64,000 bases of DNA from Portunus trituberculatus (lineage: Eukaryota; Arthropoda; Malacostraca; Decapoda; Portunidae): the NCBI RefSeq assembly GCF_017591435.1, contig NC_059303.1:10303860-10367859 (forward strand), written 5' to 3'. The notes beneath the pieces are model-generated. The model ran no database searches. It saw only the letters and a program-made list of their open reading frames with translations, and was not told the DNA's origin. Below are positions 43,488 to 54,348 of the stretch, one piece after another. Position 1 is the stretch's first letter; each line of letters begins with the position of its first letter. The position numbers and the translations under genes were made by a program.

Positions 43488-43543
<56 letters not shown>
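43488..43543. repeat. (AG)n microsatellite
   Basis: Perfect AG run of 28 copies. Confidence 0.98.
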
Positions 43544-43546
<3 letters not shown>

Positions 43547-44806
43547 TACAGACAGAGAAGCAAGCATCGTACGCCCGGCAGAGATGGTTGAGCAGCAGCA
43601 TCAGTCTTCATCAGGAACTATCAGACGGCGACACCCACAACTGTTCCATGTGGAGACTCTGCCCCTCCTGCTGACCCTGCCCTTCCTCCCTCCCTCACAC
43701 TCTCACAACCCTCACGGAATCGAAAACTAGTCTCCCACCCCAGCTCTTCCCCCCGGCAAACCTTCTCCCCTCCCACCCCTTTCCGTTTTCCTCCGTTCCA
43801 TCCATCCAATACAACAACACATCCTCTTCCTGCCTCTTCCTCCTCCTCCTTTTCTTACTTCTTCCTTTCCTCCTCCGTCTTTTCTTCATTCTCTCTTTTT
43901 TTTAGGGTTGTCAGTTCTGTTACACACGATTTTTTTTTTATCTATTTTTTTCTTCTTCTCATGAACGTCATGTCTAAAAAACAAATTCATTTATTTTTGG
44001 TGAGGATGGGGGGGCCCAGGCTGTCGTCATATCTGGCAACTCTACTTAAATTTACTTTTAATCTACGTTCAATTACACTAAGGAATTCAAGTCCCAAGAT
44101 TTCCCCTCACATAAGAGGAAAAAAGTAAGGAATATTTTTTCCCTCACAACACTATAATCCACTTAAGTCCCGGGGCTGCCATCTTTTTTTCTCTTTTCTT
44201 TCTTTCCTCTCCATAAAATACATTTTTTTTTTTGCCTTCCCATTCAACATGGAGAGTCGATTAGCAAAGTTTGAGAGGACATTTTAGTCTATTATATAAA
44301 CAAATAAATGCTGAGAATCAATCAGGTTATGACAGAGAAATGAGAAAAAGTCTTGAATGAAACACAAAAAATCAGCATCTAGAGATATATTCCTTTTTTT
44401 GTGATGAAAAATATACACCATTTCATTTCCCGGATAATATCTTGAGAGATAAGAAAGGAATGAACAAAAAAAAAAAAACTATCTCTTCTATTGATTTACT
44501 TGCTGTCGTGCTGTCACTCTGTGGACGCGACGAGCGCTTCATGCCAGATGGGACACTTTGGTAATAAATCTACAGTCTCAGGTAGGAAGTAACACCCAAA
44601 TGAGAATGACACGTGCGATGCCCAGGCCACCTCACCTCATCCTAACACGACGCCTCTCAAACATAAAGAATTCTTTTAATTACGTGTTGGTGGAGAATAT
44701 CTCATTATTTTCACAATTCATTACGAGTTACAACAACGTTTTAATATCAGTATCAGCTGCATCAAATTATGAAATTTTGAAAACTGCATATGCAACTAAA
44801 ATGTAA
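43544..44806. other. Unique stretch
   Basis: Strong C/T-rich tract at about 43665-43903 ending in TTTTTTTTAG, an acceptor-like end without a good exon after it. AT-rich beyond. No gene. Confidence 0.45.
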
Positions 44807-44898
44807 TACTACTACTGATGCTGTTACTACGTTCAATACTACTACTACTACTGCTACTACTACTACTACTACTGCTACTACTACTACTACTACTACTG

Positions 44899-44931
<33 letters not shown>

Positions 44932-44997
44932 TTACTCTACTACTACTACTGTTACTACTACTACTACTATTACTACTACTACTACTACTACTACTAA
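44807..44997. repeat. (CTA)n imperfect microsatellite
   Basis: About 190 bp of CTA/CTG triplets, mostly CTACTACTA with periodic CTG and ATT changes. Confidence 0.95.
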
Positions 44998-45027
44998 AGT
45001 AATACAATGTGATGATATTTCTACAAA

Positions 45028-45161
45028 ACAATAACAATAATAATAACAATAACAATAATAATGATTATAGTAATACCAATAAAAAGAAGAAAAAAGGACA
45101 ATATCAGAATAACAATGATTATGATAATAATAATAATTATATTGATATTTACTAATAACCA

Positions 45162-45214
<53 letters not shown>

Positions 45215-45314
45215 GTTATTATTATTATTATTATTATCATTATTATTACCGTTATTATTACTACTACTACTTTCATTATTATTATTTTTATTACTATTGT
45301 TATTATTATTATTA

Positions 45315-45345
<31 letters not shown>

Positions 45346-45438
45346 CTATTATTATTATTATTATTATTATTATTTTTACTATTGTTATTACTACTACTAT
45401 TATTATTATTATTATTATTATTATCATTATTATTATTA

Positions 45439-45469
<31 letters not shown>

Positions 45470-45535
45470 AGAAATAATATTAATTACTATTATTACCATT
45501 ATCATCATTGTTGTTATTATCATTATTATGATTTC
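45028..45535. repeat. AAT-to-ATT degenerate repeat block
   Basis: Degenerate AAT copies (about 45028-45150) give way to a long (ATT)n (about 45163-45480) and trailing degenerate copies. The two halves are in opposite orientation and could pair. Confidence 0.93.
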
Positions 45536-45954
45536 CGTAATTGACTAAAAGAAAAGAACATTGAAGGGCAGTTGATATTCAATTCTCATTTCAAGAATGA
45601 AAGCGATAATGATCAGCATTTTTAACGTACGAACAACTTCCTGGTTTAATTTTCTGATAATAACATGAGCAATATTTGTAATGTAAGTAATAGTAACAGA
45701 ATATTAATCTTCCTAATAAGAATGTAAAAAATATTATCAATAGTTTCAATGACAGTGATACATACAAGCTATGAATCCATAAATCAAATAAAAGTCTCAT
45801 CAGAGAGTATAAATTAATAAAGCGAAGGAAACATCATGGTAAAAACATAACTAAAAAGCAGAAATAAAACATTGTCGAGGAAATACATCTATATATTCTT
45901 TCTCTTGATATCGGCGATCTTGGCAATACTTCAAGTCGCTCTTTTTCAACACAG
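45536..45954. other. Unique AT-rich spacer
   Basis: AT-rich to 45890, then mixed; it ends in an acceptor-like GCTCTTTTTCAACACAG. Confidence 0.4.
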
Positions 45955-46063
45955 AGGCTTGGCAGCGGCTGTGGGGTCCAGCGGGCCTCCGTCTGTCTCC
46001 CCGGCTCAAGGCTGACAGCCGCCTCCCTCTCCCCACTCTCGGCCTCGGTCTCTGTGTCTGTCT
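45955..46063 (+). CDS. Candidate 109-nt exon (unrecognised)
   Basis: An acceptor (TCGCTCTTTTTCAACACAG) precedes 109 nt that are open in the first frame (RLGSGCGVQRASVCLPGSRL then TAASLSPLSASVSVSV). They end at TCT|GTAAGT, a perfect donor hexamer with a poor preceding base. The block is CpG-containing in AT-rich surroundings. A competing 92-codon minus-strand frame with an ATG in good context (start 46112, MERRADILHTYVRTYLQTDT) covers the same bases. At most one of the two would be real, and neither is recognised. Confidence 0.18.
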
Positions 46064-46092
46064 GTAAGTACGTACGTACGTATGTATGTAGT
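46064..46092. repeat. (GTAC)n/(GTAT)n short tetranucleotide repeat
   Basis: GTACGTACGTAC followed by GTATGTATGTA, about seven units. Confidence 0.9.
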
Positions 46093-46368
46093 ATGTCAGC
46101 TCGCCTCTCCATTTCTACGCATTACTATTTTTTCAAACGATTCTATTTTTTCCTCCTGTGACAGAGACATACGACTTCCTCCACCACTGTTTTTTCTTCT
46201 CCACCTTTTCTTTGCCGCTTTATTTAAAGATTCATTTCAACAAAACAATTATTTCTCTAGGTTTAAATTTTCTACTTAGTCTTTCATTTATATTTTTATG
46301 GTGGCATTTTATTTCTATCTTATGATGATGGTATGTAATGTATATATACATTAACAGATAAAGTAAAT

Positions 46369-46399
46369 ACACACATACACTCACACTCACACTCACACA

Positions 46400-46438
<39 letters not shown>
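46369..46438. repeat. (CA)n imperfect microsatellite, left arm of inverted pair
   Basis: CA run interrupted by CT changes (ACTCAC units) and one TA. It is complementary to the TG array at 46528-46600. Confidence 0.96.
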
Positions 46439-46439
<1 letters not shown>

Positions 46440-46523
46440 ATGCAGAACATTCTCCACACACAGAAAAAAAAATGTTCTAAGTCATTCAATGAATACAGGA
46501 AAGTTGTATACAACAATTCAAAA

Positions 46524-46527
<4 letters not shown>

Positions 46528-46600
<73 letters not shown>
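46528..46600. repeat. (TG)n microsatellite, right arm of inverted pair
   Basis: Perfect TG run of about 36 copies, 89 nt downstream of the CA array. Confidence 0.98.
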
Positions 46601-46601
<1 letters not shown>

Positions 46602-47120
46602 CACCCCTTCCTCATAATTCCCACCTATGCTAACTTTGAAATTCCTTCAAGAGCAGAGACAAGGGTCTTGCCTTGCCCAGAGCGCGTCACACATACCATT
46701 CATCTTATCGGGAGGGGAGAGTTACACGAGATGAACACAAGGAAATCAGTTGTGTTAAGGGAGACTCATCGTATACGCATGAGGATACAGCAGACTTTGT
46801 AGGGAGAGTGAAGAGAAGCATTTCAGTTCATGAATCACTAATTGTTGTTTTCGTGCTAATATCATAAATTTATTTCATTGAATCATATATGCTTAAGTAG
46901 CTTCAAGGGTGTAGGATTAATAGCCGGGTCATAGTGAAACTTGTACATTAATATTAAAGCAACCATCAATCGCTTTTACTATTAATGAAAATTATTATAA
47001 ATTCACTAATATCAACAATATAAATAGTGATGCAAACAAAAATGAATATAAAGAAACAAAGTAATAAATACCATTGTTTTTATTCTTCACAAGTTTTAGT
47101 AAGAGCAATAATGATGTGAA
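46601..47120. other. Unique spacer
   Basis: Mixed, then AT-rich; no gene. Confidence 0.45.
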
Positions 47121-47206
47121 CAGTAATATCATTATTATAATAATAATGATAACAATAAAGTAATAACGATAAAGATAAATAATAAAATATTGATAACAAC
47201 GATGAC

Positions 47207-47290
<84 letters not shown>

Positions 47291-47357
47291 TAATAACGAT
47301 AATAAAATAATGATAATAATAATAATAATAATAATAACAATAATAATAATAATAATA
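47121..47357. repeat. (AAT)n degenerate block
   Basis: AAT copies with GAT/AAC interruptions; the best run is about 47205-47285. Confidence 0.95.
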
Positions 47358-48324
47358 CTTGAAGATAGCAATTCATACCGATTAAACGATATTTTTCACC
47401 GAGCCTCTTAGCCAACATATTTTTTCTAGTTTGTCGGAAATAAACATTTCTTCCCTTAACAGATAAAAGCCAAGGATGAGCCACAGAACTCCGGAGGAGC
47501 CTCTGTTTCCGCGTGCTGCTCTCGGCCCCGACTCCTCGCCACCGCGGTCTGTTGGTCCCCGGCCAAGTGGTGCGGTGCCCCGCCGCCCACCTCACCCTCC
47601 CACAGCGAGTTGACTGTTCACCAACAGGGTTAAATTTTCCTCAGCTGTGAACTTGATATATGACCTTTAACTTTGATGCTAAAAAAAGATCGAGATATAA
47701 AGAGATGTGCAGATAAAATGAGTTCAGTAACATCCCGCACTTTAAACAATGTAACATATTTCAAACAGCCGACACAATACGAATTTAATTTTCATCTCCA
47801 CATCGCTACACTCTATTGATAATCTATTTTCTTTCAGACTCAGGGCGCCTCGATCAACAAGCACTTTTCTAATAGCTGCACGAGTTCCGCCTTTTATTCA
47901 ATAAAGGCATTCAGCTCGTACGCTTTATCTGACACTGGCCAACGCAGAGGTAACGCGGCGCGATAAGTTGAGTTGGAGGGCATGAATAACGCGACAGTCA
48001 GTTTGAAATATTCCATTGACCTTATTTTATGCCTACAAGACAGAGGATGCAAAGAAACCAATATCCGATCATTTGGTACTGAAAGAGAGGAGTGGCAGCT
48101 TCATCGGATACAAGGAACGGAGGAGGGAGAACAACCACTGGACGCCGGGGAAGCGGCGGCTGCCAGCAAAGACACAGCGGCACGGAACTTCTTCGCCTAA
48201 CCACCTGCTTGTTTATGAGCTACTCACGTAATCTATAAAGAAGTGATCAGATACTTTTCTCATATCTTTTTTTATGAACAATTCTTAACACCGACAGCGA
48301 CATGCAAACCTTCAAGTGAACATC
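47358..48324. other. Unique stretch with CpG-rich part
   Basis: CpG-rich at about 47490-47610 and 47930-47970. Two GATA-type cores lie near 47922 and 47960, and a short imperfect inverted repeat (GCCTTT/AAAGGC) near 47889-47908. No gene. Confidence 0.4.
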
Positions 48325-48725
48325 ATGATACCAAACTGGGACTTGAAGAAACGAGTCTGGGGCTTGGACCAGACCAGCATACATAACCGGAAGGGAAAAA
48401 TGACAATTATATACAGAAAAAGAATCGAGGGAAGAGAAAAAAATAGTCCAAAAGCGACAGGGTGGTTCATAAATCAGGAGGTGGCTGAGGTGGGCGGCCG
48501 TCACACCGGGACCCCGGTATTAACAACGTGCGTGGTGCTCACCTTCATATTGGGCACCCCGCAGACGGTGAAATATGAGGCACACAGCGGCTCACTGCCT
48601 CCTCCGGGGGGGTGTCCGCCTCCCCTGACCTCTGCGACGTCTTCATACTCACGCACCTCCTCAACTTCTTCCTCCCACTCCCACGCGGCACCTCACTCAC
48701 CACCCTGCCTTCCAACACTATCGCC

Positions 48726-48774
<49 letters not shown>

Positions 48775-48885
48775 ATGCACTTTCACAAGCTTAATTGTTT
48801 CACACTCCTCTTTCGTTCCCTCTCCTTTTTCCCACTCCACCAAACTGGTCATTCTGGCTCCACACGCTACGCGTGTTCCGAATGA
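48325..48885 (+). CDS. Hypothetical open frame with unique 5' part (unrecognised)
   Basis: From an ATG at 48325 the frame is open for 186 codons. The first 110 or so are not repeat-derived (MIPNWDLKKRVWGLDQTSIH at the start, later VLTTCVVLTFILGTPQ, a short hydrophobic run). It then becomes Ser/Pro-rich and passes through the CT array at 48729-48773 as Ser-Leu repeats, which argues against a real protein. No promoter, splice or polyadenylation context supports it, and a minus-strand exon candidate overlaps it. I list it as one of the longest frames not made mainly of a repeat. Confidence 0.12.
48543..48594 (-). CDS. Candidate exon ending in CGVPNMK before a strong donor (unrecognised)
   Basis: On the minus strand ATATGAAG is followed by the consensus donor GTGAGC. 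The frame ending in phase 0 at this donor reads SEPLCASYFTVCGVPNMK and is open for 50 codons upstream, to a stop at 48693-48695. A possible acceptor (GGAGGAGGCAG) lies at 48595 but has a C-run and purines rather than a good pyrimidine tract, so the 5' edge is uncertain. Not recognised. Confidence 0.2.
48729..48773. repeat. (TC)n microsatellite
   Basis: Perfect TC run of about 22 copies. Confidence 0.98.
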
Positions 48886-48890
48886 CGTCA
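48883..48890. promoter_or_regulatory. CRE palindrome TGACGTCA
   Basis: Perfect CREB/ATF palindrome about 35 bp upstream of the AAT array. Confidence 0.28.
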
Positions 48891-48925
48891 GAACTGTTTG
48901 TGTACTTATGTATGTTACGTATTGT

Positions 48926-48940
48926 AATGATAATGATAAC

Positions 48941-49010
<70 letters not shown>

Positions 49011-49060
49011 TAATAATAATAAGAGTAGTAATAATAATAATAATAACAACAATAATAACC
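48926..49060. repeat. (AAT)n microsatellite
   Basis: AAT run of about 25 near-perfect copies followed by degenerate copies. Confidence 0.96.
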
Positions 49061-49088
49061 AAGCATCATTTTCCGCCAGGGAATATCG

Positions 49089-49116
49089 ACATGGGCCTCC
49101 CTTCAGAGGCCCATGT
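49089..49116. other. Perfect 11-bp inverted repeat (hairpin) with 6-nt loop
   Basis: ACATGGGCCTC and GAGGCCCATGT are exact reverse complements separated by CCTTCA. In RNA the stem extends by a G-U and a C-G pair to 13 bp. It sits at the edge of a G+C-rich block (49120-49170). Confidence 0.85.
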
Positions 49117-49186
49117 TGTGCCGAGGCTCCTCCCGCGGCGGCGAGCGAGGGCGGGCGGCGGAGAGGAGGTATGGTCGCTCGTCAAA

Positions 49187-49264
49187 ATGGTCTCCCTCCT
49201 CCCCCTTCACTCACTGACGCTAGGTCTCGCCTGCTTGTTCTGCTCGAGTCCTGCTCTATCATAA
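49187..49264 (+). CDS. Small open frame with signal-peptide-like sequence (hypothetical)
   Basis: CAAAATGG at 49183-49190 matches the arthropod translation-start context. The 25-codon frame, MVSLLPLHSLTLGLACLFCS then SPALS, has a hydrophobic core typical of a secretion signal and ends at TAA (49262-49264). A CG-rich leader (49120-49170) and the 49089 hairpin precede it. It could be a short uORF, a first-exon start whose donor I cannot find, or chance. Not recognised. Confidence 0.2.
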   Translation: MVSLLPLHSLTLGLACLFCSSPALS

Positions 49265-49703
49265 TTGTTTCTGATGCTTAAAGTGGCACAGGAATGCGTG
49301 ATAAAGTGATGCCGTCCACACACACCACGGTACATAAGTGTGAGAAGTTTTCTAGTCTGCAACGGTTCAGTTATAATAGTTATTTGCTTGATTAAGCCTT
49401 ATTGAAGGTCAAGTAGTGTTAAACATTATTTACATGTATGATATGCATGCAATTTTCAGAGTATACTTATTATATCATTGTATGCTGTATTTACATAAGG
49501 GTTAACTTTTCTTAATCTGATAATATTATGGAGATCATTCACATACGGAAAACTAAATCGACGATGGGTGAATAGGTTTAACAATTTAAAATACATATTG
49601 AATAACAGCGGTTAAGGGAATTATTTCACATACGCTTCCCAGCATAAGAAGGAAAGAAAAAAATGGATAAGTAAATAAAATAATCATTAATAACAATATA
49701 ATA

Positions 49704-49710
<7 letters not shown>
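49265..49710. other. Unique AT-rich spacer
   Basis: AT-rich, no gene signal. Confidence 0.5.
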
Positions 49711-49773
<63 letters not shown>

Positions 49774-49785
49774 TAATAATAATAG
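49711..49785. repeat. (AAT)n microsatellite
   Basis: AAT run of about 20 perfect copies with a GAT interruption toward the end. Confidence 0.97.
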
Positions 49786-49985
49786 AAAAAAATATAGAAA
49801 CGTTGTAAAGCATTATTTTTTTTTAATCTAATGAACCATAATAATAATAATTCATATAATGAATTTCTGGTTTATTGAAGTCGAATATCTTGAATATCGA
49901 GTATTTGATCTGGGAGAAAAAGAGTTTCAAATATAGAAGTTCTATTTTTCCCAATTATTCGAATATCATCTATTTATTTATTTTT

Positions 49986-49989
<4 letters not shown>

Positions 49990-50065
<76 letters not shown>

Positions 50066-50072
50066 TGTGTGT
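49990..50072. repeat. (CT)n-(GT)n compound microsatellite
   Basis: CT run of about 29 copies switches directly into GT of 12 copies at 50049. Confidence 0.98.
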
Positions 50073-51906
50073 CGGCGGCGCGGCTGTGGTGCTGCGGCCA
50101 CGACAGATCACCAAATACATCACCTGGACATCCCTCATCTCGGGTGCAACGAATACAAGTTATTAATATTTTTTATCTGTGTTATTACTTCCCCCTTAAG
50201 GAATGTGAGGGTGACGATAATGAATGGCAGCGAGTCACACACTACTATATTTCGCAAGTTAAACCGAAACTCATTCACATAGTTATATTTCATGAGGGAC
50301 TGCTCGCTTATTCGTGTTCTGTTTTATTATATCATTTAAAATCCATAATCATACTAGCACGAACATTTTTCCGTTTAAAAGGTCCCTCATATTTTCATCA
50401 GGTTCATAATATATATCGTGGCTGTAAATTAAAAGTTATCTTGAACCTTATGCATTAACGTTACTGACCTCTTTAGTCAAGTTAAATGGTTAAGAAAAAA
50501 AAAGAACAACCATCTGAGCCTTTTTTGTTTCCATCTCTCTTTGATGAGCAGCGAAATCAAGACAAATTTTACTCAGTACCTTCGTCACGCGTCTCGTTCA
50601 TATTTCGCCATTAGGACCGCGGTGACTCGACTCCCTGATTGGTGTGTTTCCCGGCGAGACAAATAGCCCCTCGGCCTCACCCCCGGCAGGCAGGTAACAA
50701 CTTGATTAGCTGGATATAAACTCGCCTCTTGAGAATGACACCTGCCTGCCGAGGACTCGCGACCCCTGTCCAGCTGCAAGAACACCCTGACGCAGAAATT
50801 ACCCCGACCATAAAACAAGCTGCGAAAAAATAAACAATTTCTCCAGTGTTTGCTTTCCTCCTCCCATCGAGGGTCCTGTGGAGGGGAAGGGGAAGAGGTG
50901 CGAGAATAGGAAGAGGAGGGAAGATTTGAGGGAAGAGTAATGTCCAGGCATTCATTTTTCCCAGGCTTCGAAACAATGGCCGCGCCGCTTCGGGCTCTGA
51001 CGCTGAAGAATCGAGTTAGGAAGCTGAGAAATGGCCGGCCCCTCCCTCGCCAGCACTAACAAATATCTTCATTATACATAGGGCTTATGGGGGTCTTCGA
51101 TTTCCTGTTGGGCGTCTAAATCACCTTCGTCATGAAAATTTTAGGGCGGTGACGGAGAGACCAATAGCGCGCCTCCCTAGAATCTGAGGGCCCGACGGCA
51201 GGAGGGAAGACGGTCATAGCAGAGAAAACTATTACTATCTTTTATTGAATCTCGCAAAGTTTATTTCAGTATATTATTTTTCTTCAGTGAGGATAATGCA
51301 CTAAATAGTTGGATTAACTTTTACAAATATACATACGACATGAAATGTTGACATCATATTGATCGATATAATGCTAATTTAAAAAAAACAGGTCGGTGAT
51401 AAACGTAATCAGTGACATACCATGCTAGGAAGGGGGTAAATGTAGCTTTCCCTCAAAGCAGAATATGGACATAGTGTATGTTGTTGGAAGCATGGCGGGA
51501 CGGAGAGGCGGTGGGCATCCTTCCCCTTGCGCGGTCCTCAATGAACTGAAGCAGCAACCCATCCAGCCATCCCCACACTCCTTTACAAGTCTTCCGCGCG
51601 CCAACTCGAGGACCTAACCCACACATATTTCTCCAAATCACAGGGAACTTTTGTCGACATGGACTCACTGTTGCAGGTATATTGCTGGTTTATTTTGGGT
51701 TCAGTCAGTCTCTGAGACTCAAGTATCTCACGGAGGAGGAAGACCAGCGACGGAGACAATATTAAAATTCATTCTCCTTGGAGGCGATCAACGCAAAAAC
51801 AATTTCCATTATGTCATGAAAATTACTACGAAGAATAACGCTTGATTTATGAGAAGTGGAGGTTGGCAGGTTGGCCTGGTGGGGGCAGCACCGTGCAGCG
51901 ACTGAC

Positions 51907-51911
<5 letters not shown>
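50073..51911. other. Long unique stretch
   Basis: CpG-containing at 50580-50820 and 50970-51200, AT-rich elsewhere. Frames of 70-135 codons occur on both strands without splice or start support. No gene. Confidence 0.45.

Positions 51912-51967
<56 letters not shown>
51912..51967. repeat. (CT)n microsatellite
   Basis: Perfect CT run of about 28 copies. Confidence 0.98.
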
Positions 51968-51970
<3 letters not shown>

Positions 51971-53519
51971 AATGGATATTCCACCACAGCGTCAACCTCA
52001 CACCATGGGCTATAAGAGTAGACTGGCCAAGCTTTTCGCTAGTAATAATAATCTCTAGTGCTCTATTACTCAGGTGTTGCACGGGTTCACTGCACCATGA
52101 GAACATTAAGTAAGGGGCAGCAGGAAAGAAAGGGTCATGTACTATGTATACACTCTCAGCACTAAAGTAATTAAGCACAAAATGATGAAAATCCAAGGTG
52201 CTGCCGGAAAAGAGGAGCGAGTGAAAGAGAGCGAGAGAGAAAGAGAGTGAGAGAGAGAGATTGAAAAAAAAAAGTAGCTTAATTAATATTGCGCCAGTGT
52301 TGTTATTCTGGCGAGGTGTCCAGACAGGCGCCAGGATGAGGTATGTGGCAGGAGACAGCAACTCTCACTCGCGCTTGGGTGGTATTCCGAGCTTCCCCTC
52401 CAGCAACAACTCCCACACAATAAGGAAAGCTTCATAAATCACAGCGGATATTTCCAGCCAAGATTGCTGATTTAATTAAGCGCTCAGCGGCACCGGGGCA
52501 ATCACGGGGTCTCATATTGCTACCTCTTACTGTGACGAAACCATGATTCTGTCCATTATTTCAAAACCAGCTCTAGATATTAGTGTGCCCCGACCCCTCA
52601 CTCTCTTTCTTCTACTCTCCCCTCTCTTCCACTCCATTCATTTGTTTTATTTCTTTTCTCTCCATCCCTCCCATGTCCATTCATTTGTTTCTTTTGCTTT
52701 CCTCCCTTATTGATCCAGTGTTTCATTTCTTTTTTGACATTTTCTTGCCCCAACATAACAAAATGTAAATGAAGATGGATGGAATAATTATAAATCCTTG
52801 ATAAAAAGTAAAGAACAAAAAAAAAACGCAACACTCAACATTCCTGTCGTAAAATGGATCACGTTCATCGTTTAGCATTTTCCACAGTCAACCAATGAAG
52901 AATGGGTGACTTTTTGTGTCCCATCTAAAACCACTGAATGTCTGCCGCGTCACTCCTGGCGGAATGGATTAGTAATTTATTATACCCGAAGGCCTGCCAC
53001 TCTCCATGTCGATTACCTACAGAGCGATTGTGTCTGTCTGAAGCCTGAGTTGATTTTCTTCAAGTTCTTATCGAATAGAGAGGTTTATTGTTGTGTTTCC
53101 CCGTTTTCTTGATAAATGAAATATATTTTTATGTATTTCACTTATGCAACGTATATTTTCATAATTTGGCTTAATGGTATTCATTATTTTTCTTTAGATC
53201 CTTCTGATCTTAAAAAAAGAAAAAAAAAAAGGGTGTTTCAGTTTTCAGAAAAGGCAATATTGTTTTATCTATTTGCTTATTTATCAAAAAATAAAAACTC
53301 TTGTATAAAGACAATAAGTCTAATTTATGCTGTACTTTCTTTTCTTCTATCATGAAAACCTTTAAGACATCACACATAATTACATTGCACATAATACCAT
53401 CTGCAAAACGTCAACTAAACAGTATTCCTAATTCTGCCCAGGTTTCCTTACCACCTTTATACCGGTAATAGTTTTGCTGTTACCAATTAATAATGATATT
53501 TTATGTGTGTCATGCTTCT
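51968..53519. other. Long unique stretch
   Basis: Short GA-rich run at 52236-52262; a homeodomain-like TTTAATTAAG in a CpG-containing stretch at 52430-52520; AT-rich after 52740. No supported gene. Confidence 0.45.
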
Positions 53520-53537
53520 CACCTTTATGTAGATCTA
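53520..53537 (-). other. Acceptor-18 nt-donor cassette (possible microexon)
   Basis: On the minus strand TTTGTAATTTTCAG is followed by only 18 nt and then TAAAG|GTGAGA. Both splice signals are good, but one frame has an immediate stop. It lies 170 nt from the ratchet-like site at 53704 on the same strand. Confidence 0.15.
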
Positions 53538-53699
53538 ATCCTGAAAATTACAAAGTACTATTACAAAAAGCATAACCCGGTAAAAAAAAAAAACAGTTCA
53601 CTACATCTAAAAAAATGAATAAATAAATAAACAAATAGAAAATAAAACCAAACACTCACAAGCACCTTCACCAGCACAGCAGAACCAGACGGGCATCAG

Positions 53700-53729
53700 C
53701 TTACCTGCAAAGAGAGATACAAAAGGAAC
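53700..53729 (-). other. Ratchet-point-like juxtaposed acceptor and donor
   Basis: On the minus strand TCCTTTTGTATCTCTCTTTG then CAG runs straight into GTAAGC, with the junction at 53704/53705. A strong polypyrimidine acceptor immediately followed by a donor is the motif of zero-nucleotide recursive splice sites in long arthropod introns. A downstream donor-like GTGAGT about 45 nt on could define a small recursive exon. The sequence match is direct; use as a splice site is inference. Confidence 0.4.
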
Positions 53730-54143
53730 ATCAGTAAGAGAACCTTTGCCCGTTAGCGTGATGGAAAGTATAATCCCATGTTTGCTCGGGACGGAGACAG
53801 AGAAATATACCGGCTGTTAAGTAAATGTCTTAATAATAGTTTAGGCATATGGGACTCCAGTAAGTATGACTGATAGGCCAAACCTGAATATACGTTAAAT
53901 TCACCTTCTGATGGCGGTGGTTAGCGAGGGAGGAAGTCAGACATGGTGTTATTTGCTCACTCGTGTTATTAATGCTTTTAGCGAGTGAGGACATTCAATA
54001 CTGTGCCGTTACAAGCTAAATAAATGCCTATGACCCATCTACTGTTTCGTACTTTGAGTTAACAGTGATGGATGTGGATAGCGAGGTGAAGGAAGAGGAA
54101 GGAAAGTGGAGGAGACAGCATCTGACTACAGGAAAATTCTTAA
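53730..54143. other. Unique spacer
   Basis: Mixed; it ends with TTAA at 54140-54143 at the left edge of the transposon. Confidence 0.5.
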
Positions 54144-54348
54144 CACCTTCAGTACTATGATGCGTTTCCATATTAATTTTGCTTACTATTTGGTCATTTT
54201 ATACAGCTTCAGAAACTCATGTGGGGGATTAAGCTAGTGGAGACTCTGGCCATTATTCTTGTGACCTCCATAGACTCTTCCTAATGTCAATAAAATGTTG
54301 TAATCGTACATAAATCTCAAGGTAAAAATATGTCCCAGTACTGAAGGG
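54144..54348. mobile_element. MITE-like non-autonomous DNA transposon (piggyBac-type ends suspected)
   Basis: The ends CCTTCAGTACT (54146-54156) and AGTACTGAAGG (54337-54347) are an exact 11-bp inverted repeat about 200 bp apart. TTAA adjoins the left end, as at piggyBac insertions, and the right end reads GGG outward, matching the CCC start of such elements; the right-hand TTAA is not conserved. Internal sequence has no coding capacity. From memory, the internal sequence (for example the part around CCTCCATAGAC and AATGTCAATAAAATG) closely resembles a short repeat found in many copies in crab genomes. That is recollection and was not searched. Confidence 0.7.

Noticed and set aside
43665..43903. 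Very strong plus-strand acceptor after a 240-nt pyrimidine tract
   Set aside because: The following sequence is T-rich low complexity and gives no sensible exon.
49087..49118. MicroRNA precursor at the 49.1 kb hairpin
   Set aside because: The stem is only 11-13 bp, far short of a precursor hairpin.
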